Assembly: GCA_944382835.1 (NCBI GenBank)
Contig: CALWNP010000022.1
Span: 1-39,594 of the forward strand
Reading direction: 5' to 3'
DNA from: an uncultured Gemmiger sp.
GTDB taxonomy: Bacteria > Bacillota > Clostridia > Oscillospirales > Ruminococcaceae
Length of the DNA stretch: 39,594 bases
Shown one piece after another: positions 24,390-32,871 of the stretch (position 1 is its first letter; each line of letters opens with the position of its first letter). A program made the position numbers and the translations under genes. The notes below the pieces were generated by a model, which was not told the origin of the DNA, searched no databases, and worked only from the letters and a program-made list of their open reading frames with translations.

Positions 24390-25835
24390 ATGAAAGCATT
24401 CATGGACAAAGATTTTATGCTGACCACCAAGACGGCCCAGCATCTCTACCACGATTATTCGGCGGACATGCCCATCGTGGATTACCACTGCCACATTCCG
24501 CCCCAAGAGATCTACGAAGATCGCCGGTTTGAAAACATTGCCCAGGTCTGGCTGGGCGGCCATCAGGTGCTGGCCGACGGCAGCGACTACTATTTCGGTG
24601 ACCATTACAAGTGGCGTGTCATGCGCTCCAACGGCACTCCCGAGGAGTACATCACCGGCGACAAGCCCGACCGCGAGCGCTTCCAGAAGTTTGCCGAGGC
24701 CCTGGAAATGGCCATCGGCAACCCCATGTACACCTGGTGCCACATGGAACTGAAGAAGTACTTCGGCTACGAAGGGGTTCTGAACGGCGAGACCGCCGAG
24801 GAAGTCTGGAACCTGTGCAACGAAAAGCTGCAGCATGATCCCAAGCTGACCGTCCGCGGCCTGATCGAGCAGAGCAACGTGGCCTTCATCGGCACCACCG
24901 ATGACCCCATCGACAGCCTGGAATGGCACAAGAAGATCAAGGAAGACCCCACCATCAAGTTCACCGTGGCCCCCTCCTTCCGCCCCGACAAGGCCCTGAA
25001 CATCCTCAAGCCGGGCTTTGCCGAGTACATGCACAAGCTGGAGGCCGTTGTGGGGTCTGACGGCTTCAAGTGCATCAACTGCGTGGTCAACGCCCTGGAC
25101 AAGCGGCTGAAGTTCTTTGTGGAGATGGGCTGCCGCGCTGCCGACCACGGCCTGGACTATGTGCCGTACCGTGAGCCCGACGCCGATGTGGCTACCACCG
25201 CCTTCAAGAAGGCCATGGCCGGCGAAACCCCCACTGTGGAGGAAGCCGAGACCTACCAGACCTACCTGCTGTGCGCCATGGGCCGGCTGTACAAGAAGTA
25301 CAACGTGGTCATGCAGATCCATTACAGCTGCCTGCGCAATGTCAACGTCCCCATGTACAAAAAGCTGGGACCCGACACCGGGTTTGACATGATCGCGGTG
25401 ACCGACGGCAGCGCCAGCATCAGCAGCCTGCTGTCCAAGCTGACCGAGACCGGCGAGTGCCCCAAGGTCATCCTGTACAGCCTGAACCCCGCCGACTTTG
25501 ACATGCTGGGCACCATCCTGGGCTGCTTCCAGGACGATCTGACCCCCGGCAAGATCCAGCTGGGCAGCGCCTGGTGGTTCTGCGATACCAAGGACGGCAT
25601 GGAGCAGCAGATGCGCACCCTGGCTCGCCTGGGCCTGCTGGGCAACTTCGTGGGCATGCTCACCGACAGCCGCAGCTTCCTGAGCTACACCCGCCACGAG
25701 CTGTTCCGCCGCATCATGTGCAACCTGATCGGCGACTGGGTGGAGAACGGCGAGTATCCCAACGATGAGAAGTCGCTGGAGAAGATTGTCAAGGGCATCA
25801 GCTACAACAACGCCAAGCGGTATTTCGGCCTGTAA
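24390..25835 (+). CDS. uxaC: Uronate isomerase (glucuronate/galacturonate)
   Basis: Isomerises D-galacturonate to D-tagaturonate, or D-glucuronate to D-fructuronate. The 481-residue product belongs to the amidohydrolase superfamily: metal-site motif DYHCHIP (His33, His35), TTDDP in the middle, and the C-terminal MLTDSRSFLSYTRHELFRR block typical of UxaC. AAAGGAGA precedes the ATG. It diverges from uxaB-uxaA across 334 nt; together the three genes take galacturonate to 2-keto-3-deoxygluconate. The kinase and aldolase that finish the pathway, and a transporter, are not here. Confidence 0.96.
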   Translation: MKAFMDKDFMLTTKTAQHLYHDYSADMPIVDYHCHIPPQEIYEDRRFENIAQVWLGGHQVLADGSDYYFGDHYKWRVMRSNGTPEEYITGDKPDRERFQKFAEALEMAIGNPMYTWCHMELKKYFGYEGVLNGETAEEVWNLCNEKLQHDPKLTVRGLIEQSNVAFIGTTDDPIDSLEWHKKIKEDPTIKFTVAPSFRPDKALNILKPGFAEYMHKLEAVVGSDGFKCINCVVNALDKRLKFFVEMGCRAADHGLDYVPYREPDADVATTAFKKAMAGETPTVEEAETYQTYLLCAMGRLYKKYNVVMQIHYSCLRNVNVPMYKKLGPDTGFDMIAVTDGSASISSLLSKLTETGECPKVILYSLNPADFDMLGTILGCFQDDLTPGKIQLGSAWWFCDTKDGMEQQMRTLARLGLLGNFVGMLTDSRSFLSYTRHELFRRIMCNLIGDWVENGEYPNDEKSLEKIVKGISYNNAKRYFGL

Positions 25836-25861
25836 TCTCTCCTCCAAAACCATGCAAAAAT

Positions 25862-25908
25862 TGCCCCGCCCCGGATGGAAACCTTCCACCCCGGGGCGGG
25901 GCTTTTTT
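25862..25908. terminator. Bidirectional terminator between uxaC and ybaK
   Basis: GCCCCGCCCCGG (25863-25874) pairs perfectly with CCGGGGCGGGGC (25891-25902). TTTTTT follows on the plus strand, and AATTTTTGC follows on the minus strand, so it serves both convergent genes. Confidence 0.9.
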
Positions 25909-25946
25909 CTGTTTCAGATGGGTTTGACGGCGCAGGATTGATGCGT

Positions 25947-26426
25947 TTATTCCGGCCGCCAGCCCTTGGCCACATCCACCCAGCCCGCAAAATTCTGCGC
26001 GCTGTGTTCCAGCTCCGGCACACTCAGCCGCACTGCCGAGCTGGCTGTGCCCGCCGCCGGGTAAACCACATCAAACCGCCGCAGGCTTTCGTCCAGGTAT
26101 ACCTTGACCTCGGGGCGGACGGCAAAGGGGCAGACCCCGCCCATGGGGTGTCCCACCGCTTCCACCAGCTCTTCGGGGCGTATCATGGCCGCCTTGGTGT
26201 GGAAGGTGGCTTTGTAACGGGGATTGTCCACCCGGCCGTCCCCTGCCATGACGATGAGGATGGGGTCCTGCCCCACTCGGAAGGCCATGGTCTTGGCGAT
26301 GCGGGCCGGCTCACAGCCCAGGTCCCGGGCGGCTTCGGCCACCGTGGCGCTGGATGCGGTAAACTCCATCACCCGGTCGGCCAGGCCCAGGCCGGCCAGA
26401 TACTGTCGTACTTCCTCGATTGCCAT
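25947..26426 (-). CDS. ybaK: YbaK/EbsC-type aminoacyl-tRNA deacylase
   Basis: Trans-editing protein that hydrolyses mischarged aminoacyl-tRNA, for YbaK proper Cys-tRNA(Pro). The product is 159 residues. The family lysine is in RIAKTMAFRV (Lys45), followed by ILIVMAGDGRVDNPRYK and the glycine loop HPMGGVCPF. The start is ATG 26426 with GGAGG upstream; the frame runs on to 26489 inside the preceding gene and is not needed. It begins 13 nt after the DUF5662 gene, so they are cotranscribed. Substrate tRNA within the superfamily is not determined. Confidence 0.9.
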   Translation of the reverse strand: MAIEEVRQYLAGLGLADRVMEFTASSATVAEAARDLGCEPARIAKTMAFRVGQDPILIVMAGDGRVDNPRYKATFHTKAAMIRPEELVEAVGHPMGGVCPFAVRPEVKVYLDESLRRFDVVYPAAGTASSAVRLSVPELEHSAQNFAGWVDVAKGWRPE

Positions 26427-26439
26427 TGTCTTCCTCCTG

Positions 26440-26979
26440 TTACCGTTTTTTGCCCAGCAGCACGGTGCGGATGTGCCGGAAACAGGCATCCTCCCCCTGG
26501 TCCCGCAGGATCAGCAGGCAGGTTTCCAGTTCCCGCCGGGTCTCGGGGTGGAGAACATAGTGGTCCTTGCTGCGGTCATAGTAATTCCAGGCATCGGCGT
26601 CGGTGTAGTTGGCGCCGCGGTAGTTCTTGCTGGCGGCAATCCGGTCGCAGACCATCTCGGCCACATACCGGGTCGGCATCCGCATCCCCGCCATGGCGTG
26701 GTCGCCGTCGGGGGCATAGTCGATCCAGTATTCCAGATGATGGCGGTTGCGTCCCTTGTGGTGCAGCCAGGCGGCACTGTACCCCTCGGCCTTGCGCTGG
26801 GCATTGTTGGGGCTGCAGGTGCCCTGCCAGTACTTGGCCCCGGCCAGAAACTCCACTGGAGACAGCTTGCTCAGGTCATGGGTCAGCCCCTGCCAGTACA
26901 GTCCGCACCGGAAGCAGTACCGCATGACCAGCATCTTGTGATGGTGGATGGTTTTATAATGTTTGATCGGATGCCACAC
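26440..26979 (-). CDS. DUF5662 family protein
   Basis: The product is 179 residues, a conserved Firmicutes family without established function. Histidine-rich motifs stand out: HHHK at residues 12-15, GLTHDLSK (His34-Asp35), WLHHKGRNRHH and DHAMAG. The spacing of His and HD pairs suggests a helical metal-binding, HD-like hydrolase fold; this is inference. The start is taken as GTG at 26979 behind GGAGGG, because the frame upstream (to 27150) runs through the terminator of the neighbouring gene. Operon with ybaK. Confidence 0.75.
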   Translation of the reverse strand: MWHPIKHYKTIHHHKMLVMRYCFRCGLYWQGLTHDLSKLSPVEFLAGAKYWQGTCSPNNAQRKAEGYSAAWLHHKGRNRHHLEYWIDYAPDGDHAMAGMRMPTRYVAEMVCDRIAASKNYRGANYTDADAWNYYDRSKDHYVLHPETRRELETCLLILRDQGEDACFRHIRTVLLGKKR

Positions 26980-27021
26980 CGGTTCTTCCCTCCCCTGTTC
27001 GCGTACCTCCCCATTGTAATA

Positions 27022-27052
27022 CAAAACGCGCCGGGGTGCAACGCCCGACGCG
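27022..27052 (-). terminator. Terminator of the GH25-MBL-membrane protein operon
   Basis: On the minus strand CGCGTCGGGCG (plus 27042-27052) pairs with CCCCGGCGCG (plus 27027-27036) with small imperfections and is followed by TTTTG. It begins 18 nt past the stop of the membrane protein gene at 27071. Confidence 0.75.
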
Positions 27053-27070
27053 CAAAACAAAGAGCTTTTC

Positions 27071-28387
27071 TCAGGGGTGGAGGCGGTGCCGCACGCCACC
27101 TGCCAGCATGGTGACCAGCGCTCCCAGCAGCATGCAGGAGACCGGCACAAAGGCGAAGTGCCACAGCATGGGAATCAGCTGGACATGGATGTCGGCATGG
27201 GCCTTGGACAGCACCATCCAGGAAACCGGCGCCAGAAAGCTCAGCCCCCAGGCGCAGAGCAGCGGCGGCAGCCGCCACAGCGCCGCCGAGTCCAGCCAGC
27301 GCAGCAGCAGAGCGGTCAGAATAACCACCGCAGCTGTGACCAGCAACACCCCCAGCACCGAGACCCCCACCGGCCCGATCTGGAGCACCGGATCGGGGTT
27401 CAGCAGGTACTTGCCCACCACCTGGGGCACCGTCACCGCCCGCACCGCGCCATCGCTGACGCTGACCCGGCTGGTGACCGCCGAAACCACATTCTGCCAG
27501 CTGGCGGACAGGCTGCCGTAATAAACGCTCCCCTGGATCAGCCAGAGGACCAGGGCCGCCGCCACGCCGCCCACCGCCGCAAACCCGGCGCCCACCATCC
27601 GCAGCACCCAGGGGCGGGCGGCCTCGTGGCAGCACAGGGCCTGGGCCCAGCAGCAGACCAGCGGGATCTCGCAGAGGATCAAAAAGGTGGAGATAAATTC
27701 AAACCCGCAGAGGCAGCGCAGCAGGCAGGCCCCGAACACCAGCCCAAAGGCCCAGGCCGGGGCACGGCCCCGCCGCCGGGCCGCGGCACAGAGGGCAATG
27801 CCCGCCAGAGCCGGCAGCCACCAGAGCCAGAGGCACCAGTACAGGTCCTTCATTCCCCGCTGCACCCAGGGGGCCAGCAAGGCCGCTGCCAGCCAGGCCA
27901 GCGCCGGCAGCCAGCCCAGCCAGTGCAGCACCACCAGGCAGAGGCAGAGGGTCACCCCATAAAACAGCACACTGTTGGTGGTGTAGAGCAGCTGCTCCCG
28001 GGCCTCCCCCGCATCCTCAAAGACTGAAAAAACCTTGTTGAGGATGCCGAAGGCCCAGCCCTGCAGGCCGGTCTGGTGGGTGTAGCTCTTGAACTGGTCG
28101 GCCTGCACCGGGGTGTTGTCCCGGTACATGTAGCGGTTCTGGGTATCGCCCCATTCCTCGGTGTACACCCCCATGAATCCGCCGGGGGCGCTCTGGTCCT
28201 GCTGCATCTGAAGCATCCGCCCGAAGACCAGTGCCTGGGAACCGTCATCCCACAGGCCGGTGAAGTAGGCGCTGCCGTTGTGCCGCCACAGCGCCAGTGC
28301 CACGCTGAGCACTAGCACCACAAGGGCGGTCAGCAAAAGGCGCAGCGCCGGGTGGTGCGCGATTTTGGTTGCGAATTGTCTGAACAA
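27071..28387 (-). CDS. Polytopic membrane protein, unrecognised
   Basis: About 438 residues with roughly nine to ten hydrophobic segments rich in Leu, Ala, Val and Trp. After the first membrane helix comes a soluble stretch (roughly residues 35-115, with FGRMLQMQQDQ and DDGSQALV). The general plan recalls GT-C-type membrane glycosyltransferases or polymer assembly proteins, but I see no decisive motif. The start is uncertain: TTG at 28387 with AAAGGA 9 nt upstream is the best-supported; the frame continues to 28459 into the preceding gene. It is 28 nt after the beta-CASP gene and the last gene of that operon. Confidence 0.7.
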   Translation of the reverse strand: MFRQFATKIAHHPALRLLLTALVVLVLSVALALWRHNGSAYFTGLWDDGSQALVFGRMLQMQQDQSAPGGFMGVYTEEWGDTQNRYMYRDNTPVQADQFKSYTHQTGLQGWAFGILNKVFSVFEDAGEAREQLLYTTNSVLFYGVTLCLCLVVLHWLGWLPALAWLAAALLAPWVQRGMKDLYWCLWLWWLPALAGIALCAAARRRGRAPAWAFGLVFGACLLRCLCGFEFISTFLILCEIPLVCCWAQALCCHEAARPWVLRMVGAGFAAVGGVAAALVLWLIQGSVYYGSLSASWQNVVSAVTSRVSVSDGAVRAVTVPQVVGKYLLNPDPVLQIGPVGVSVLGVLLVTAAVVILTALLLRWLDSAALWRLPPLLCAWGLSFLAPVSWMVLSKAHADIHVQLIPMLWHFAFVPVSCMLLGALVTMLAGGVRHRLHP

Positions 28388-28415
28388 AAGCAAAGTTCCT
28401 TTCCGGTCCCGCGGC

Positions 28416-30032
28416 TCAGCGATCCCACTTGTCGCAGAGGGAATTGATCTGGCTGGCAAAGCGGGCCAGGTCCTTGTTGGCGCCGCCGCGGTTGTGTTCG
28501 ATGACCACCATCAGCCGTTTGCCCATATTGACCAGCCGCTCGAAAGCCGGGGTGGAGCGCTTGCTGTAATCCTGGGTGGGAACCAGCTCCCGGCTGATCT
28601 TGCGGGTGTTGCCCAGCTTGAGGCAGCTGACGCTGCCCTCGGTCAGTTCATACACCCCGCCGTTGTAGGGGGCTTCGGCATGGAAGCCCAGCTCCATCAG
28701 GTGTTTGGCAAAGGCCTCGGCGCTCTCGTCGTCGCCATGGTTGACAAAGACAAAACAGGGCTTGGGGTTGAAATGGGTGATCCACCGTTCCAGCCCTTCT
28801 TTATCCGCGTGGCCGGACATGCCGCTCAGCTGGCAGATCCGGGCATTGACCCGGACGGTATCCCCGAAGAGGCGCACCTCGTCGGCCCCCTCCAGTAAGA
28901 TTCTGCCCAGGCTGCCGGCACTCTGGTACCCCACAAAGAGGATGGTGCATTCTTCCCGCCACAGGTTGTATTTGAGATGGTGGCGGATCCGGCCGGCATC
29001 GCACATGCCGGAGGCCGAGATAATGACCTTGGGGGTCATGTCGGTGTTGATGGCCATGGAGTCTTCCTTGGTCTCGCTGATGAAAAGCCCGGGGAACTGC
29101 AGCGGGTTCTGCCCGCTCTGTACCAGGCGCAGGGCTTCCTCGTCATAGCATTCGGCAAAGTTTTCCCGGAAGATGGTGGTAGATTTGCTGGCCAGGGGAC
29201 TGTCCACATAGACCGGGAAGTCCCCGTGTCCCTTGACCCGGCCCTCCGCCTTGATCTGGCGGATAAAGTAAAGCATCTCCTGGGTACGGCCCACCGCAAA
29301 ACTGGGGATGACCACATTGCCGCCCTTGTCAAAGGTTTCCTGCAGCACCTCGGCCAGCTCGGCCACATGATCGGGACGGGGCGGGTGGCTGCGGGTACCG
29401 TAGGTGGATTCCATCACCACATAGTCCGCCTCAGTCAGGTAGGTGGGGTCCCGCAGGATGGGCTGCCCCAGGTTGCCGATGTCCCCCGAAAAGACGATAG
29501 TCTCGGTGTTGCCGTTCTCGGTGACTTTCAGGGTGATGGAGGCGCTGCCCAGCAGGTGGCCCACATCGGTGAAGCGGGCCTGCACCCCTTCAAAAATTTC
29601 CACCCACTGGCCGTAGCGCTGAGGCTGGAACTGTTTCATCACCTGTTCGGCGTCCTCCACCGTGTAGTCGGGTTCCACCATCTCCCGGCCGCTGCGCTGG
29701 GCCTTGCGGTTTTTCCACTCAGCTTCCTGCTGCTGGATGTGGGCCGAATCCTCCAGCATGATCTCACACAGGTCGGTGGTGGCATCGGTGGCGTAGATCG
29801 GACCCCGGAAACCGTTTTTATACAGATACGGGATCTGCCCCGAGTGATCGATGTGGGCGTGGGTCACCAGCACCGCCTCGATCTCGCCGGGGGCGATGGG
29901 CGACTCCACGTTTTCATAGGTGTCCCGCCCCTGCTCCATGCCGCAGTCCACCACAAAGCGATGGCCTGCCGCCTCCACAAGGGTACAGCTGCCGGTGACT
30001 TCCCGTGCCGCTCCCAAAAATGTCAGTTTCAT
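28416..30032 (-). CDS. Beta-CASP metallo-beta-lactamase-fold protein
   Basis: The product is 538 residues and resembles the RNA-processing (CPSF73/Int11-like) branch of the fold. The zinc site THAHIDHSG (His58, His60, Asp62, His63) is followed by DVGHLLGSA, FSGDIGN, then the beta-CASP insertion (VIPSFAVGRTQE, ISASGMCDAGRIRHHL) and the C-terminal LSGMSGHADKEGL with a metal histidine. Family members act as RNA endo/exonucleases; the role here is inferred. A C-terminal extension of about 70 residues follows the core and has no recognised domain. GGAGGGG precedes the ATG. Cotranscribed with the GH25 gene upstream (36-nt gap). Confidence 0.92.
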   Translation of the reverse strand: MKLTFLGAAREVTGSCTLVEAAGHRFVVDCGMEQGRDTYENVESPIAPGEIEAVLVTHAHIDHSGQIPYLYKNGFRGPIYATDATTDLCEIMLEDSAHIQQQEAEWKNRKAQRSGREMVEPDYTVEDAEQVMKQFQPQRYGQWVEIFEGVQARFTDVGHLLGSASITLKVTENGNTETIVFSGDIGNLGQPILRDPTYLTEADYVVMESTYGTRSHPPRPDHVAELAEVLQETFDKGGNVVIPSFAVGRTQEMLYFIRQIKAEGRVKGHGDFPVYVDSPLASKSTTIFRENFAECYDEEALRLVQSGQNPLQFPGLFISETKEDSMAINTDMTPKVIISASGMCDAGRIRHHLKYNLWREECTILFVGYQSAGSLGRILLEGADEVRLFGDTVRVNARICQLSGMSGHADKEGLERWITHFNPKPCFVFVNHGDDESAEAFAKHLMELGFHAEAPYNGGVYELTEGSVSCLKLGNTRKISRELVPTQDYSKRSTPAFERLVNMGKRLMVVIEHNRGGANKDLARFASQINSLCDKWDR

Positions 30033-30068
30033 GCGGACCCCTCCTTTGTCCCGAAATACCTTCGGTTG

Positions 30069-32648
30069 TTACAGGTCGTTGCGTCCCACCCCGAAGCGAG
30101 GCGCCTCGGGCAGGACAAAAGGCGTTGCAAAGTTTTGGGTCAGATCATTGATGTTCATTCGGATGTCCCAGAAGACATCCCCGTAATCCCGCAGGACGGT
30201 ATAGTTCTGGTCGCTCAGGGATTTCAGGGTGGCGGTGTCGGTCACCAGCAGAGCGGGGCCGTCGGTCACATCATAGGCCACCATGCTGTCGGTGTAGGTG
30301 CGGGCGACGGTGCCGCTGTCGATGAGCTGGGAGATGGCGGCAGAGGTGGTCTGCACCAGCACCAGCCGCTCCCCGCCGGGCAGGGCATCCAGCAGCGCGC
30401 CCCGGGTGATGTCCCCGTATTGCAGCTCGGTGACTCCGCCAGCCAGGGCGGTGAGGGTAAGGTCGGAACTGCCTTCCGGCCAGTTGGCCCGGTCTCCATC
30501 GGCCAGCGCCTCATAGACCGAGGCCACATAGTTGCCGAAGCTGACGGTGCGGTCCGCCTCGGTGTTTTCAGCAAAGGTGAACAGGGTCTGGGCCGCCACG
30601 CTCGCATCCCCCGCCGCCAGGGAATCCAGGCTGGACTTGGCGCTGTCGTAGGCCGCCTGCTGTTCGTCGGTCAGGTTGTTGCGGGCAGCCTCCAGCGAAG
30701 CGGCACTGAGCTGGCTGCCTGCGGCGGTGATGCCGCCCCCGGCGTCAAAGGTCAGCTGGACACAGAGGATGTTCTCCAGCCCCGCGCCGGTGGCAAAGAC
30801 CCAGCTGCTGTCGGAAGCCGGGATCTCCTCGCTGCTGGCGGTGATTACCGCATTGACCCCCAGGGTCTTGAGGTCCTCCAGAAGATCGGTGCACCCGGTA
30901 TCCGGCCCCACCACGCAGACGATGGCATCGGCCCCCTGGGCCTGCAGCGCTGCCACCTGCTCGCTGGCGGTCTGCAGACGGTCATTGGCGGTCATCCCCG
31001 CCGCGTGGGCGTAGTGGCCGGTGGAGGATAGGGAGAAGAAGCCGATCTTTTTGCCCGCCTCCTGGATGATATAGTTCATGCCGTCGGTGATACGGTTGTT
31101 GCTCCAGCTGGTGGAGCGGTAGAAGAGGGTGGTTCCCTCGGTGCTGCGCAGGTTGGAGGCCAGAGAGGGTCCGTTGGCGGTGACCACATCATCCAGCAGC
31201 CGCTCGCTGCCAAAGGCCAGGTCCACCCCGTCAAAACACTGCAGCTGGTATCCCGCCGCCGCAAAGGAGCTGGTCATGTCCATGCCGCCGGTGAGGCTGG
31301 TGTTCTCGGTGCCCTGCAGGCTGCCGCCGGCGTCCAGCAGGATGGTATCCTGGTTGGCCGCCTTGAGGGCTGCCAGATCGGCAAAGCTGATCCGGTCGTT
31401 GGCGGTCTGGCCGGCCAGATTGCCGGTGGCGTAGATGGGCACCGTGATGCTGCCCACCCGCACGGTGCAGGAGATGCTGTTGCGCCCGTCCGCCAGGGTG
31501 GCGGTGATGGTGCAGCTGCCCTCCCCTTTGGCCTTGACCACTCCTTTTTTGCTGACGGTGGCCACCGTCTCGTCGCTGCTGGTCCAGTAGACCTTCTGGC
31601 CGCCCTCCTTCTCCGAGGGCTCGTTGGTCTGCAGGGTGCAGCGGTCCCCCTTCTGCCCCAGCCAGAGTTCATTCTTATAGGTATCGTTGGTGAAGGAAGG
31701 GTCTCCTGCCTTGCCCGAGGCATCGGTGATGCCGGTGAACATCAGTTCCTCCATCACAAAATCCACATCCACCGTCTCGCTCTGGACGCCGTAGTCGGCG
31801 CCGGGGGCGGTGTAGGAAGCCTGCCAGATGGCATAAGGGCCGGTGTACCCCAGCGCGGAGGAGAACCGGGCGATCCAGAAATTGTCCCGCCAGGGGTCGA
31901 AGGCCGGGTCCTGCAGCCGGGCCCGGGTCCAGTTCAGCGAGGCATAGATGCCCTGTTCCCCGGTGTAGCCGTAACTCTCCAGCTGGTCAAAAAAGGCCTG
32001 GGTCAGGGCGGCCATCTCGCTGGGGAAAAGCCCGGTGATGCTGGCGTCCTCCAGATCATAGTAGACCGGATAGGAGAGCTGATAGGGCTTGCTGGTGTAG
32101 TCGGCCAGCCCCTCGTGGTCGGGGGCCTTCAGCCCCAGCAGCCGGGCCACATGGTCGGCCTCGCTGCGGGCCTGTTCCTCGGTGGTGGCGTAGGAGTAGA
32201 GATAGGTTCCGAAGGGAATGCCCAGGGCGGTACAGGTGTCGGCGTTGTACTCCCAGTACTCGTCATCCTGGGCATAGCTGCCCTCGCCGTTCCACTCGCT
32301 GCCAAAGCCGCAGCGAATCATGGCAAAGTCGATGCCGGCGTCCTTGGCTTTCTGCCAGTCCACCTGGCCCTGGTACTTGGAGACATCAATCCCCTTTTTC
32401 ACCGCCGCCATGATGGGCTCGCCCTGATCGTTGAAATAGTACCCCTGCTCGTTGATCATCCAGGCCCCGGCGCTGGTGCCGGTTTCGGGGGTGGCAGGGC
32501 CCTGGGGTTCCTGTTTGCAGGAGACCAGCCCCACAATCACCGCGATCACCACAATCAGCAGCAGGACTACGCCGGCCAACGCCAGCCGCATCCGCAGGAT
32601 CCGGGGGTCGGTGCGGCGCTTGCGGCGTCCCTTGTTTTGCTTTTCCAT
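30069..32648 (-). CDS. Anchored GH25 muramidase with Big_2 and degenerate 5'-nucleotidase-like module
   Basis: An 859-residue envelope protein. A basic N-terminus and one membrane helix (about 20-43) anchor it outside the cell. Residues 85-310 are a GH25 lysozyme domain with Asp88 (GIDVSKYQG) and the Asp198/Glu200 pair in YYDLED, so muramidase activity is plausible. Residues about 325-398 form a Big_2-type Ig fold (SSDETVATVSKKGVVKA). Residues 401-800 align by pattern with UshA-type 5'-nucleotidases (LLDAGGSLQGT, GADAIVCVVG, YGDITRGALLDALPGGERL), but the metal and substrate motifs are all altered. The start is ATG 32648, with only a weak ribosome binding site; ATG 32654 is the alternative. 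First gene of a three-gene operon. Confidence 0.88.
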   Translation of the reverse strand: MEKQNKGRRKRRTDPRILRMRLALAGVVLLLIVVIAVIVGLVSCKQEPQGPATPETGTSAGAWMINEQGYYFNDQGEPIMAAVKKGIDVSKYQGQVDWQKAKDAGIDFAMIRCGFGSEWNGEGSYAQDDEYWEYNADTCTALGIPFGTYLYSYATTEEQARSEADHVARLLGLKAPDHEGLADYTSKPYQLSYPVYYDLEDASITGLFPSEMAALTQAFFDQLESYGYTGEQGIYASLNWTRARLQDPAFDPWRDNFWIARFSSALGYTGPYAIWQASYTAPGADYGVQSETVDVDFVMEELMFTGITDASGKAGDPSFTNDTYKNELWLGQKGDRCTLQTNEPSEKEGGQKVYWTSSDETVATVSKKGVVKAKGEGSCTITATLADGRNSISCTVRVGSITVPIYATGNLAGQTANDRISFADLAALKAANQDTILLDAGGSLQGTENTSLTGGMDMTSSFAAAGYQLQCFDGVDLAFGSERLLDDVVTANGPSLASNLRSTEGTTLFYRSTSWSNNRITDGMNYIIQEAGKKIGFFSLSSTGHYAHAAGMTANDRLQTASEQVAALQAQGADAIVCVVGPDTGCTDLLEDLKTLGVNAVITASSEEIPASDSSWVFATGAGLENILCVQLTFDAGGGITAAGSQLSAASLEAARNNLTDEQQAAYDSAKSSLDSLAAGDASVAAQTLFTFAENTEADRTVSFGNYVASVYEALADGDRANWPEGSSDLTLTALAGGVTELQYGDITRGALLDALPGGERLVLVQTTSAAISQLIDSGTVARTYTDSMVAYDVTDGPALLVTDTATLKSLSDQNYTVLRDYGDVFWDIRMNINDLTQNFATPFVLPEAPRFGVGRNDL

Positions 32649-32799
32649 CGTCATCACCCGTCTTCTGAACTGGTCGGCGGTGCCGCCCATGGTTTGCCGG
32701 CCCGCCATCTGCGGGCAAGAACTTTTTGTCCGTTGTACACTTTTATGGTAACATTTTGTCACAAAAAATACAATCGGTGCCGGGCGGTAGAAACTGTAA

Positions 32800-32847
32800 A
32801 AAATATGCCGGGGCCTGTGTACACCATTTTGGTGCACAGGCCCCGGC
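32800..32847 (-). terminator. Terminator of asnB
   Basis: On the minus strand GCCGGGGCCTGTG pairs perfectly with CACAGGCCCCGGC, with an inner CACC/GGTG stem, and is followed by ATATTTTTTAC. It lies about 25 nt past the asnB stop. Confidence 0.9.
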
Positions 32848-32871
32848 ACTATCCTATGAGGTCAGCGGGCA

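Noticed and set aside
28388-28459. Upstream start of the polytopic membrane protein at 28459
   Set aside because: It would overlap the end of the beta-CASP gene, adding a polar segment with no ribosome binding site; TTG 28387 follows AAAGGA.
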